Source: Colimorpha_A sp045540115 (GTDB lineage Bacteria; Bacillota; Clostridia; Oscillospirales; CAG-272). Taken from it: a stretch of 30,064 nt of DNA. Made by a program: the position numbers and the translations under genes. Location: NCBI GenBank assembly GCA_045540115.1, contig JAZQGR010000086.1:1-30064 (forward strand). Direction: 5' to 3'. The notes beneath the pieces are model-generated. The model made no database searches. It was not told where the DNA came from and saw only the letters and a list, made by a program, of their open reading frames with translations. This document shows, in pieces, positions 1-8,416 of the stretch. Positions within the stretch are counted from its first letter, which is position 1. The number at the start of each line of letters is the position of its first letter.

Positions 1-187
1 ACCAATGGTCGCCCCTACAAGATAATTTTGGACGTTCTCGTAGGGGCGACCATTGGTCGCCCGCTAAAAAACGATGTTACAATACTTTTTATGCGGACAG
101 TCGAGGACGCCTGTCCCTACGAAGAAACATTCAAAACTTTCGCGGTAAGGTGCGCGTCCTCTGCGCGACGTTGTGTGAGGCAACGAG
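1..187. repeat. REP-like palindromic repeats downstream of rpoC
   Basis: There is no gene in this stretch. Bases 1-18 are an exact inverted copy of 40-57, giving an 18-bp stem with a 21-nt loop. Bases 44-62 form a second perfect palindrome (GGGCGACCA, T, TGGTCGCCC) that overlaps the right arm. A third hairpin pairs GGACAG at 95-100 with CTGTCC at 111-116 and is followed by CTACG, the same edge motif (GTAGG/CCTAC) seen in the first element. The pattern is that of short mobile or REP-type intergenic repeats in Clostridia. The left edge is cut by the window, so its full size is unknown. Confidence 0.7.
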
Positions 188-215
188 AAAAGGCACTCCT
201 TTCGGAGTGCCTTTT
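188..215 (-). terminator. Intrinsic terminator of rpoBC
   Basis: An 8-bp perfect stem GGCACTCC/GGAGTGCC (192-199 with 204-211) closes a TTTC loop (GAAA on the minus strand). Read on the minus strand it is followed by TTTT. It lies just past the rpoC stop codon at 225-227. Confidence 0.85.
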
Positions 216-224
216 ACTGTATAT

Positions 225-3200
225 TTATGCGTTTTCGGTTTCTTCAGCGGGTGCTTCTTCTTCGGGCTCTACCTTTTCGAGCTCTACGCTGCGGTAGCGC
301 TCCATACCTGTTCCGGCAGGAATAAGCTTACCGATAAGCACGTTCTCCTTAAGACCGAGCAGGTGGTCGGTCTTACCCTTGATAGCGGCTTCTGTGAGGA
401 CCTTTGTGGTCTCCTGGAAGGACGCTGCGGAGAGGAAGGAGTTGGTCTGGATAGATGCCTTCGTGATACCGAGAAGAACACGCGATCCGCTTGCGAGGCA
501 GAGATCTCTCTCGCCTGCGTCTATACGCGCCTGAAGCTTTGCGTTCTCGTCTTCGAAGTCACCAACGTCGATCGTCGAGCCGACGAGAATATCGGTATTT
601 CCGGGATCGTCAACGTTGATCTTTCTCGTCATCTGGCGAGCGATAACCTCGATATGCTTATCGTTGATACCGATAGACTGCATACGGTAAACTCTCTGTA
701 CCTCGCGAATGATGTAGTCATAAACTGCATCAAGTCCGCTGACGCGGAGAATATCGGCGGGAGCCATATATCCCTCGGTCATAGGAGTTCCCTGAGCAAC
801 AAACTGACCCTCGGTAACGGTAAGACGCGTTCCGAACGGTATAGTATAGGTCTTGGAATCCTCGCCGTCCTCACTTGTAATGGTGATCGCCTTCATCTTC
901 TTCTGCTCGCCCATCGTGATGGTACCCGATATCTCGGCGATAACAGATGTCTTCTTCGGGCGTCTTGCCTCGAAGAGCTCTTCAACTCGGGGAAGTCCCT
1001 GAGTAATGTCGGATCCTGCGACACCACCGGTATGGAAGGTACGCATCGTAAGCTGTGTACCGGGCTCACCGATGGACTGTGCGGCGATGATACCGACAGC
1101 TTCACCGACGTTAACGGTTCTGCCGTTTGCAAGGTCAGCGCCGTAGCAGTGTGCGCAGACACCGTGGCGTGCCTTACAGTTGAGGATCGAACGGATATGA
1201 ACACTCTCGATGCCGCAAGCAACGATAGCATCTGCCTGCTCCTCGGAGATCATTTCATTATCACCGACAATAACCTCGTTTGTCGCAGAATTAACGACCT
1301 CACCGATGGTGAAGCGTCCTACGAGACGGTCTTTAAGCGGCTCGATAACGTCGTTATCGTCCTTGATTGCGGTAACGACAAGGCCGTGGTTCGTTCCACA
1401 GTCGAGTTCGCGGACGATAACGTCCTGCGAAACGTCGACGAGACGTCTGGTAAGGTAACCGGAGTCTGCCGTCTTAAGAGCGGTATCGGAAAGAGACTTA
1501 CGCGCACCACGTGCAGCAACGAAATACTCGAGGATGTTAAGACCTTCACGGAAGTTCGACTTGATCGGGATCTCCATCGTACGACCGTTGGTCGCGAACA
1601 TAAGTCCACGCATACCTGCAAGCTGACGCATCTGGGTCATGTTACCACGGGCTCCGGAGTCAGACATCATCTTGATCGGGTTGTAGCGGTCGAAGCGTCC
1701 CTGAAGAGCCGCGACGATATCCTTTGTGGTCTGTTCCCAGATCTTAATGACGTTGTTATAACGCTCATCCTCAGTAAGCTGACCGCGCATAAAGGACTTG
1801 TGTACGTTTGCGACCTTCTTCTCTGCCTCTGCGATGAAGGTATACTTCTCGTCAGGAATGGTAACGTCGGAAATAGAGATCGAGATAGCCGCCTTGGTCG
1901 AATACTTATAGCCCATAGCCTTGATATCGTCAAGAACCTGAGCCGCAACAGCGAAGCCGTGCTTTTCGATACAGCGGTTTACGATATCACCGAGCTGCTT
2001 CTTGCCGCAGGTGAAGTCGATCTCGAGATCGAGCATCTTCTCGGGGTTGGTTCTGTCAACGTAGCCGAGATCCTGAGGGATCGGCTGGTTGAAGATTAGT
2101 CTACCGAGAGTTGCATCTATAATACCGGTGTGAATTTCACCGTTGATCTCGCGGCTTACACGAACCTTGATGGGAGCGTGGAGACCGAGAACGCCGTTGG
2201 CATAAGCCATCATTGCCTCGTCGAAGTCGCGGAATACGTGATTTTCGCCTGCCTCGCCTGCCTTATCGATCGTCAGATAGTAAGAACCGAGGACCATATC
2301 CTGCGAAGGAACGGTTACTGCCTTACCGTCGACGGGCTTAAGGAGGTTATTAGCGGAAAGCATGAGGAAGCGTGCCTCTGCCTGTGCTTCTGCAGAAAGC
2401 GGAACATGAACAGGCATCTGGTCACCGTCGAAGTCGGCGTTGAACGCGGTACATACGAGAGGATGGAGCTTGATAGCACGTCCCTCAACGAGTACGGGCT
2501 CGAATGCCTGAATCGACAGACGGTGAAGAGTCGGAGCACGGTTAAGAAGAACGGGATGCTCCTTAATTACGTTTTCGAGTGCGTCCCATACGCAGGTATC
2601 GACCTTGTCGACCTTCTTCTTTGCGTCCTTGATGTTGGAAGCCTTCTGAGTCTCAACGAGGCGCTTCATTACGAAGGGCTTGAAGAGCTCGAGAGCCATT
2701 TCCTTAGGAAGACCGCACTGATAGATCTTAAGCTCAGGACCTACGACGATAACTGAACGTCCGGAGTAGTCAACACGCTTACCGAGAAGGTTCTGACGGA
2801 AGCGTCCCTGCTTACCGCGGAGCATCTCGGACAGCGACTTAAGAGGACGGTTGGAGGGGCCTGTTACGGGCTTGCCTCTTCTACCGTTATCGATAAGCGC
2901 GTCAACTGCTTCCTGAAGCATTCTCTTCTCGTTACGGATGATTATCTCGGGAGCGTTGAGCTCGAGAAGGTGAGAAAGACGATTATTACGGTTGATAACG
3001 CGGCGGTAGAGATCGTTCAGGTCGGAAGCCGCAAAGCGTCCGCCGTCGAGCTGTACCATCGGGCGTATTTCGGGGGGAATTACCGGGAGGACCTCGAGGA
3101 TCATCCACTCGGGCTTATTGCCCGAACGGCGGAATGCCTCGACCACGTCAAGACGCTTGATAAGGCGAAGCTTCTTCTGACCGCTTGCGGTCGAAAGCTC

Positions 3201-3776
3201 CTCCTTGAGCTGACGGGAAAGCTCCTCGATGTCGATCTCGGCAAGAAGCTCCTTAACAGCCTCTGCGCCCATTCCTACCTTGAAATCGTTCTCGTAACGC
3301 TCGTACATTTCTCTGTACTCGCGCTCGGTGATTATCTGGTACTTCTGAAGGGGAGTCGTACCCGGATCGATTACTATATACTGAGCAAAATAGAGAACCT
3401 TTTCGAGAAGTCTCGGAGAGATGTCGAGAAGGAGTCCCATTTTCGAAGGAATTGCGCGGAAATACCAGATGTGGGAAACGGGAGCGGCAAGCTCGATATG
3501 TCCCATTCTTTCACGGCGAACCTTCTTAGTCGTTACTTCAACTCCGCACTTTTCACATACCTTGCCCTTGTAGCGTACTCTCTTGTACTTACCGCAGAAG
3601 CACTCCCAGTCCTTGGACGGTCCAAAGATCTTTTCACAGAAAAGACCGTCGCGCTCTGCTTTAAGGGTACGGTAGTTGATGGTCTCGGGCTTTTTAACCT
3701 CGCCATAAGACCAGGAGCGGATCATTTCAGGAGAAGCAAGGCCGATTTTTATTGAATCAAATACGTTGTGTTCCAT
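225..3776 (-). CDS. rpoC: DNA-directed RNA polymerase subunit beta-prime
   Basis: Beta-prime subunit of RNA polymerase; it carries the catalytic magnesium site and most of the DNA-binding cleft. The 1183-residue length is typical of Bacillota, shorter than the E. coli protein because the large lineage-specific insertion is absent. Visible landmarks are the N-terminal zinc-binding domain (Cys59, 61, 74, 77), the catalytic NADFDGDQ motif at 446-453 (Asp448, 450, 452), the bridge-helix region at about 750-781, the second zinc site (Cys793, 867, 874, 877) and the trigger-loop region at about 891-918. The start follows an AAGGAGG site 12 nt after the rpoB stop, so the two genes are co-transcribed and probably translated together. 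The reading frame is intact. The identification is certain. Confidence 0.99.
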   Translation of the reverse strand: MEHNVFDSIKIGLASPEMIRSWSYGEVKKPETINYRTLKAERDGLFCEKIFGPSKDWECFCGKYKRVRYKGKVCEKCGVEVTTKKVRRERMGHIELAAPVSHIWYFRAIPSKMGLLLDISPRLLEKVLYFAQYIVIDPGTTPLQKYQIITEREYREMYERYENDFKVGMGAEAVKELLAEIDIEELSRQLKEELSTASGQKKLRLIKRLDVVEAFRRSGNKPEWMILEVLPVIPPEIRPMVQLDGGRFAASDLNDLYRRVINRNNRLSHLLELNAPEIIIRNEKRMLQEAVDALIDNGRRGKPVTGPSNRPLKSLSEMLRGKQGRFRQNLLGKRVDYSGRSVIVVGPELKIYQCGLPKEMALELFKPFVMKRLVETQKASNIKDAKKKVDKVDTCVWDALENVIKEHPVLLNRAPTLHRLSIQAFEPVLVEGRAIKLHPLVCTAFNADFDGDQMPVHVPLSAEAQAEARFLMLSANNLLKPVDGKAVTVPSQDMVLGSYYLTIDKAGEAGENHVFRDFDEAMMAYANGVLGLHAPIKVRVSREINGEIHTGIIDATLGRLIFNQPIPQDLGYVDRTNPEKMLDLEIDFTCGKKQLGDIVNRCIEKHGFAVAAQVLDDIKAMGYKYSTKAAISISISDVTIPDEKYTFIAEAEKKVANVHKSFMRGQLTEDERYNNVIKIWEQTTKDIVAALQGRFDRYNPIKMMSDSGARGNMTQMRQLAGMRGLMFATNGRTMEIPIKSNFREGLNILEYFVAARGARKSLSDTALKTADSGYLTRRLVDVSQDVIVRELDCGTNHGLVVTAIKDDNDVIEPLKDRLVGRFTIGEVVNSATNEVIVGDNEMISEEQADAIVACGIESVHIRSILNCKARHGVCAHCYGADLANGRTVNVGEAVGIIAAQSIGEPGTQLTMRTFHTGGVAGSDITQGLPRVEELFEARRPKKTSVIAEISGTITMGEQKKMKAITITSEDGEDSKTYTIPFGTRLTVTEGQFVAQGTPMTEGYMAPADILRVSGLDAVYDYIIREVQRVYRMQSIGINDKHIEVIARQMTRKINVDDPGNTDILVGSTIDVGDFEDENAKLQARIDAGERDLCLASGSRVLLGITKASIQTNSFLSAASFQETTKVLTEAAIKGKTDHLLGLKENVLIGKLIPAGTGMERYRSVELEKVEPEEEAPAEETENA

Positions 3777-3788
3777 TGCATTTCCTCC

Positions 3789-6700
3789 TTATATCTCATC
3801 ATCATAATCTTCGTCGCCGAAGTCGTCGAAGCCATCGAATATGTCTTCGTCGCCGAAATCATCTACATCTTCCTCGATCATCGAGTCGAAGGTATCGTCG
3901 GTCTCAACGGTCTCGCCGATATCCTCGGCGGAAACGTAGGTAGGAGCGTCAAGATCGTCTTCGCCGATGCTCGAAAGCTCGATCTCTTTGCCTTCGTGGT
4001 CGAGAACACGTATATCAAGACAGAGCGACTGAAGCTCTTTTACGAGGACCTTGAACGCCTCGGGAACACCCGGAGTCGGGATATTCTGACCCTTAACGAT
4101 CGCTTCGTATGTCTTAACACGTCCGATGACGTCGTCAGACTTAACGGTAAGGATCTCCTGAAGGGTGTAAGCTGCGCCGTACGCCTCGAGTGCCCAAACC
4201 TCCATCTCTCCGAAACGCTGACCGCCGAACTGCGCTTTACCGCCGAGAGGCTGCTGTGTAACGAGGGAGTAAGGTCCGGTAGAACGTGCGTGGATCTTAT
4301 CGTCAACGAGGTGATGGAGCTTGAGGTAGTACATTATACCGACGGTTACCGGGTTGTCGAAGGGCTCACCTGTACGGCCGTCGTAAAGAGTCATCTTACC
4401 GGTTTCGGAAAGGCCTGCCTGCTTGAGGCATTCGGTAATATCGCTCTCCTTTGCGCCGTCGAAGACAGGAGTCATGATCTTCCAACCGAGACGCTTAGCG
4501 GCGATTCCGAGGTGTACCTCGAGCACCTGACCGATGTTCATTCGGGAAGGAACGCCCATCGGATTAAGAACGATATCAAGGGGAGTACCGTCAGCCATGA
4601 AGGGCATATCCTCGGGAGGAAGAATGCGAGAAACGACACCCTTGTTACCGTGACGTCCTGCCATCTTGTCTCCAACGGAGATCTTTCTCTTCTGAGCGAT
4701 GTATACTCTTACAACCTTGTTTACTCCGGGAGGAAGCTCGTCGCCTGCCTCGCGGGAGAATACACGAACGTCAACTACGATACCGCTTTCGCCGTGAGGA
4801 ACGCGGAGAGAGGTATCACGGACTTCTCTTGCCTTCTCGCCGAAGATAGCGCGGAGGAGTCTTTCCTCTGCGGTAAGCTCGGTCTCTCCCTTAGGAGTTA
4901 CCTTACCGACGAGGATGTCGCCTGCACGTACTTCAGTACCCTTGCGGATGATACCCTCAGCATTGAGGTCTTTAAGAGCGTCCTCACCTACGTTCGGAAC
5001 TTCTCTTGTGATCTCTTCCGGTCCGAGCTTGGTATCTCTTGCTTCATGAGAATACTCCTCTATATGAAGCGAGGTGTAAACGTCGTTACGAACGAGGTTT
5101 TCGTTAAGAAGGACTGCGTCCTCGTAGTTATAACCTTCCCAAGTCATGAATCCGATAAGAGCATTCTTACCGAGAGAGATCTCACCGCCACTCGTAGCGG
5201 GACCGTCTGCGATTACCTGTCCCTTTTCAACGCGTTCGCCGCAGTCAACGATCGGTATCTGGTTGACACAGGTCGACTGGTTAGAGCGCTTGAACTTAAT
5301 AAGGTGATAAACGTCCTTGCGTCCGTCATCGGTACGGATGATGATCTCATCTGCCTGTACGCGCTCAACGGTACCCGCTTCCTTAGCACAAACAACGACG
5401 CCGGAGTCGACAGCCGCCTTGTACTCCATACCGGTACCGACGATAGGAGAATCGTTAACAAGAAGCGGCACTGCCTGCTTCTGCATGTTTGAACCCATAA
5501 GTGCACGAGAGTTGTCATCGTTTTCAAGGAAGGGGATCATTGCGGTTGCGACCGAAACGACCATCTTAGGAGAAACGTCCATGTAATCCGGAACGGTGTT
5601 GTCAACCTCAATGATCTCAGTGCGCTGACGCGCGGTGACCTTCTTGTTTACGAATCTGTTGTTTTCGTCGAGGGGCTCGTTTGCCTGAGCAACGATGTAG
5701 TTATCCTCAACGTCGGCAGTCATATACTCAATTTCATTGGTAACAACGCCGGTTGCCTTGTCTATCTTGCGGTAGGGCGCCTCGATAAAGCCGTAGTCGC
5801 TGATACGCGCATAAGTAGAAAGGTAGGAAATAAGACCGATGTTCGGTCCTTCGGGAGTCTCGATAGGACACATTCTTCCGTAATGAGTATAGTGAACGTC
5901 ACGAACCTCAAAGGAGGCGCGGTCACGGGAAAGTCCTCCCGGTCCGAGAGCAGAAAGACGGCGCTTGTGAGTAAGCTCAGCAAGCGGGTTGTTCTGATCC
6001 ATGAACTGAGAAAGAGGAGAGGAGCCGAAGAACTCGCGTATAGCGGTAACTACGGGACGGATGTTGATAAGTCCCTCCGGAGTAAGAGTTTCGGTGTCCT
6101 GAATGTTCATTCTTTCCTTAACTATCTTATCCATACGGGAGAAGCCGATACGGAGCTGGTTCTGGAGAAGCTCTCCTACGCAGCGCAGGCGTCTGTTTCC
6201 AAGATGGTCGATGTCGTCAACCGACGCGAGGTCGTGAGACAGGCATATAAGATAGTTGATAGATGCGAAGATATCGTCCTTCGTGATGTGCTTCGGAACG
6301 AGGTCGGCAATACGGTTTTTCGCCTCTGCTTTGACAGCCTCGACGTCGCCGCCAAGTTGCTCCATCATTTCGAGAAGCACGGAAAGTCTTACCTTCTCGT
6401 TAATGCCGCAATCCTTAAGGTCGCAACCGAGAATGTGCTCGGGCCAAACGGTACCGTTAGAGAACACCTTGATTTCCTTGTCGGTATCAAGCTGAAGATA
6501 AACCTCATTTACGCATGCGCGCTCGAAGCTTTCAGCAATCTCGGCAGTAACGGTAACACCCGCGTCGCAAATGAACTCACCGGTAACGGGAGAAACAACG
6601 GGACGGGAGAGAGCGCAGCCGATAATTCTGTTCTTGAGAGCAAGCTTCTTATCAAACTTGTATCTACCTACGCCGGCAAGATCGTATCTCTTGGGATCGA

Positions 6701-7502
6701 AGAAGAGGTTGTTGATAAGCGTCTGTGCAGGCTCAACGAGAGGCGGCTCGCCGGGACGGAGCTTTTTATAGATCTCCTTAAGAGCCTCGTCACCTGCGCT
6801 TGTGCCGTTCTTGTCGGCTTCAAGCTGACAGGTATCATGCTCGATAGTTGCCGTGATCTTGGGATCGTCTCCGAAGAAGTTAACGATATCATCGTTATTT
6901 TCAACACCGAGGGCACGGATAAGAACCGTTACGGGTATCTTTCTGTTCTTATCGATTCTTACGTAGAATACGTCGTTCGAATCTGTCTCGTACTCAAGCC
7001 ATGCTCCGCGATAAGGAATAACGGTCGCAGCATAGATCTTCTTACCCGACTTGTCCATATCGGAGGTATAGTAGATTCCGGGGGAACGGACGATCTGAGA
7101 AACGATGACGCGCTCTGCTCCGTTGATAACGAAGGTACCGTTATCTGTCATGAGCGGGAAATCGCCCATGAAAATATCTCTCTCAAGAAGCTCACCCGTC
7201 GTCTTGTTATGCAGACGGACCTTAACGCGCAGGGGCGCTGCGTAGTTAACGTCTCTTTCTCTGCATTCCTCAACGGGATACTTGGGAGTAGGGTCGATCG
7301 TATAATCTACGAACTCGATGCTGAGGTTGCCGGAAAAATCGGTGATGGGGGATACGTCACGAAGAACCTCGCGCAGACCTTCGTTCATGAACCACTCGTA
7401 TGACTTCTTCTGTACTTCGATCAGGTTAGGCATTTCGAGTACTTCATCGATCTTCGAGAAGGACATTCTGACGTTTTTGCCGAGCTTGTGGGGCTTGACC
7501 AT
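3789..7502 (-). CDS. rpoB: DNA-directed RNA polymerase subunit beta
   Basis: Beta subunit of RNA polymerase. I place the start at the ATG at 7502 (protein MVKPHKLG..., 1237 residues) because GGAGTGA lies at the right distance upstream; an in-frame ATG at 7538 would add 12 residues but has no good ribosome site. The rifampicin-binding region (FFGSSPLSQFMDQNNPL onward, residues about 491-523) matches the usual sensitive sequence at the classic Asp, His and Ser positions, so no target-site resistance is predicted. The last 64 residues are strikingly acidic (about 29 Asp/Glu, no Lys or Arg) and contain the heptad DDFGDED twice. It is the first gene of rpoB-rpoC. rplJ and rplL, the usual upstream neighbours, are missing here; a long leader and divergent rpsT take their place. 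Confidence 0.99.
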   Translation of the reverse strand: MVKPHKLGKNVRMSFSKIDEVLEMPNLIEVQKKSYEWFMNEGLREVLRDVSPITDFSGNLSIEFVDYTIDPTPKYPVEECRERDVNYAAPLRVKVRLHNKTTGELLERDIFMGDFPLMTDNGTFVINGAERVIVSQIVRSPGIYYTSDMDKSGKKIYAATVIPYRGAWLEYETDSNDVFYVRIDKNRKIPVTVLIRALGVENNDDIVNFFGDDPKITATIEHDTCQLEADKNGTSAGDEALKEIYKKLRPGEPPLVEPAQTLINNLFFDPKRYDLAGVGRYKFDKKLALKNRIIGCALSRPVVSPVTGEFICDAGVTVTAEIAESFERACVNEVYLQLDTDKEIKVFSNGTVWPEHILGCDLKDCGINEKVRLSVLLEMMEQLGGDVEAVKAEAKNRIADLVPKHITKDDIFASINYLICLSHDLASVDDIDHLGNRRLRCVGELLQNQLRIGFSRMDKIVKERMNIQDTETLTPEGLINIRPVVTAIREFFGSSPLSQFMDQNNPLAELTHKRRLSALGPGGLSRDRASFEVRDVHYTHYGRMCPIETPEGPNIGLISYLSTYARISDYGFIEAPYRKIDKATGVVTNEIEYMTADVEDNYIVAQANEPLDENNRFVNKKVTARQRTEIIEVDNTVPDYMDVSPKMVVSVATAMIPFLENDDNSRALMGSNMQKQAVPLLVNDSPIVGTGMEYKAAVDSGVVVCAKEAGTVERVQADEIIIRTDDGRKDVYHLIKFKRSNQSTCVNQIPIVDCGERVEKGQVIADGPATSGGEISLGKNALIGFMTWEGYNYEDAVLLNENLVRNDVYTSLHIEEYSHEARDTKLGPEEITREVPNVGEDALKDLNAEGIIRKGTEVRAGDILVGKVTPKGETELTAEERLLRAIFGEKAREVRDTSLRVPHGESGIVVDVRVFSREAGDELPPGVNKVVRVYIAQKRKISVGDKMAGRHGNKGVVSRILPPEDMPFMADGTPLDIVLNPMGVPSRMNIGQVLEVHLGIAAKRLGWKIMTPVFDGAKESDITECLKQAGLSETGKMTLYDGRTGEPFDNPVTVGIMYYLKLHHLVDDKIHARSTGPYSLVTQQPLGGKAQFGGQRFGEMEVWALEAYGAAYTLQEILTVKSDDVIGRVKTYEAIVKGQNIPTPGVPEAFKVLVKELQSLCLDIRVLDHEGKEIELSSIGEDDLDAPTYVSAEDIGETVETDDTFDSMIEEDVDDFGDEDIFDGFDDFGDEDYDDEI

Positions 7503-7769
7503 TGCAGTAATCACTCCATTTCTAAATAGTAAAATCATCCCTAAAAACGACTAAAAACGCAACAGGGCAGAGCGAGAAAGCCCCCTCCGCTACCCCTACG
7601 ACAAGCTGGTTACCGTCGAATTTTAAGCTGCGAAAGAAACTGTCTTCACCCTTCGTGTTACGTTTAACGCGAATCAAGTATGATAAAATTGTCCAAAAAA
7701 CGGCGCCATATAAGCGTTTTTCCGTTATTTTGATAATAGATGATGCGCCCTTAGGCGCTATCTATGCAA
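7503..7769 (-). promoter_or_regulatory. Long 5' leader of rpoBC with possible attenuator
   Basis: About 267 nt separate the predicted transcription start (near 7769) from the rpoB start. I see no convincing gene in it. Close to the 5' end is a GCGCC/GGCGC hairpin (7745-7749 with 7754-7758). Further on, AACGG and CCGTT (7722-7726 with 7699-7703), with an inner CGC/GCG pair, form an imperfect stem followed on the minus strand by six Ts (7695-7700). That resembles an intrinsic terminator inside the leader, and its GGCGCC could pair with the first hairpin instead. Attenuation of rpoBC is an inference from these pairings only. Confidence 0.4.
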
Positions 7770-7775
7770 GTATAA

Positions 7776-7804
7776 ATTTTAGCACATTTATTCACGCTTG
7801 TCAA
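7776..7804 (-). promoter_or_regulatory. Promoter of rpoBC
   Basis: On the minus strand TTGACA (7799-7804) and TAAAAT (7776-7781) are separated by exactly 17 bp, close to the vegetative sigma-A consensus. It sits in the A+T-rich region between the divergent rpoB and rpsT and would start transcription near 7769. Confidence 0.8.
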
Positions 7805-7857
7805 GGAAAATTTTATTGTTTACAAATATTTAACAATTAAAAAATTTTCAAAAAGTA

Positions 7858-7886
7858 TTGAAATTTCGCGAAAGATATGTTATTAT
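7858..7886 (+). promoter_or_regulatory. Promoter of rpsT
   Basis: TTGAAA (7858-7863) and TATTAT (7881-7886) are 17 bp apart, with an extended -10 TG at 7878-7879. The predicted start lies near 7893, giving a short leader of about 37 nt before the rpsT start codon. Confidence 0.75.
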
Positions 7887-7929
7887 AGATTGCTGATATA
7901 GAAAAGTCCAACTTTAGGAGGTGAAAATT

Positions 7930-8196
7930 TTGCCGAATATCAAGTCCGCTAAGAAGCGCGTCATCGTTACCGAAGCAAAGACGCTTCAGAATAAAATGAT
8001 AAAGACCGCTCTCAAGACCTCGATGAAGAAGTACGAGGCAGCTGTTGCTGCCGGCGATAAGGAAGCTGCTGCTAAGGCATACGCTGTCGTAGTAAAGAAG
8101 CTCGATACCGCTGCTGCTAAGGGTCTTGTTCACAAGAACAACGCTGCAAGAAAGAAGAGCCAGTACACTCTCCTTCTCAACAACATGGGAGCATAA
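7930..8196 (+). CDS. rpsT: Small ribosomal subunit protein bS20
   Basis: Ribosomal protein S20, which binds 16S rRNA in the 30S body. The 88-residue product begins MPNIKSAKKRV, the typical S20 opening, and is lysine- and alanine-rich throughout with a C-terminal NNAARKKSQY segment. I chose the TTG at 7930 because AGGAGGTG (7916-7923) is 6 nt upstream; the in-frame GTG at 7921 lies inside that ribosome site and cannot be the start. A non-ATG start is a known way to keep S20 synthesis low and autoregulated in E. coli (which uses TTG); similar control here is inferred. The gene has its own promoter and terminator and is divergent from rpoB. Confidence 0.96.
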   Translation: MPNIKSAKKRVIVTEAKTLQNKMIKTALKTSMKKYEAAVAAGDKEAAAKAYAVVVKKLDTAAAKGLVHKNNAARKKSQYTLLLNNMGA

Positions 8197-8214
8197 AACT
8201 TCTATAAGTAAAAA

Positions 8215-8240
8215 AAGCCGCCTGAAAAAGGCGGCTTTTG
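8215..8240 (+). terminator. Intrinsic terminator of rpsT
   Basis: AAGCCGCC (8215-8222) pairs with GGCGGCTT (8230-8237) across a TGAAAAA loop, followed by a short T run. It lies 18 nt after the rpsT stop. Confidence 0.9.
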
Positions 8241-8380
8241 ACTTTTGTGGAAGCAATCCTAACCTCGCCTTCCCCTCGTGGAAGGTATGACATAGTGGCG
8301 AAGCATTTAATTATTTGCAACAGAATGAACGCCGCGAACACGAGAGGAGAAGCCCCACACCAACAAAATCAATTTGCAAC
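8241..8380. repeat. Degenerate palindromic intergenic repeat
   Basis: No gene is seen between the rpsT terminator and the convergent glycosyltransferase terminator. CCTTCC/GGAAGG (8268-8273 with 8280-8285) forms a hairpin followed by a segment ending GGCGAAGC. The same arrangement, a CCTTCC hairpin followed about 20 nt later by AAGC, recurs at 29669-29704, so this is probably a decayed copy of the same repeat family. Confidence 0.4.
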
Positions 8381-8416
8381 AAAAAAGCAGAGAACCTTGT
8401 CGGTTCCCTGCTCTTT
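8381..8416 (-). terminator. Intrinsic terminator of the gpmI-sortase-GT operon
   Basis: On the minus strand an 11-bp stem (8402-8412 with 8386-8396, one G-U pair, 5-nt loop) is followed by a run of T (complement of 8381-8386). It abuts the stop codon of the glycosyltransferase gene at 8417. Confidence 0.85.

Noticed and set aside
28..297. Short plus-strand frame across the left-edge repeats and the rpoC terminator
   Set aside because: It runs through palindromes and a terminator, with no ribosome site or recognisable protein.
150..7403. Long open frames on the plus strand opposite rpoC and rpoB (up to about 650 codons)
   Set aside because: They lie antisense to certain genes, lack ribosome sites and known motifs, and their low-complexity composition mirrors the codon pattern of the opposite strand.
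491..7502. Rifampicin-resistance changes in rpoB
   Set aside because: The classic Asp, His and Ser positions in the rifampicin region carry the sensitive residues.
7655..7840. 61-codon plus-strand frame in the rpoB-rpsT intergenic region
   Set aside because: It overlaps the rpoBC leader and promoter on the other strand and has no ribosome site.
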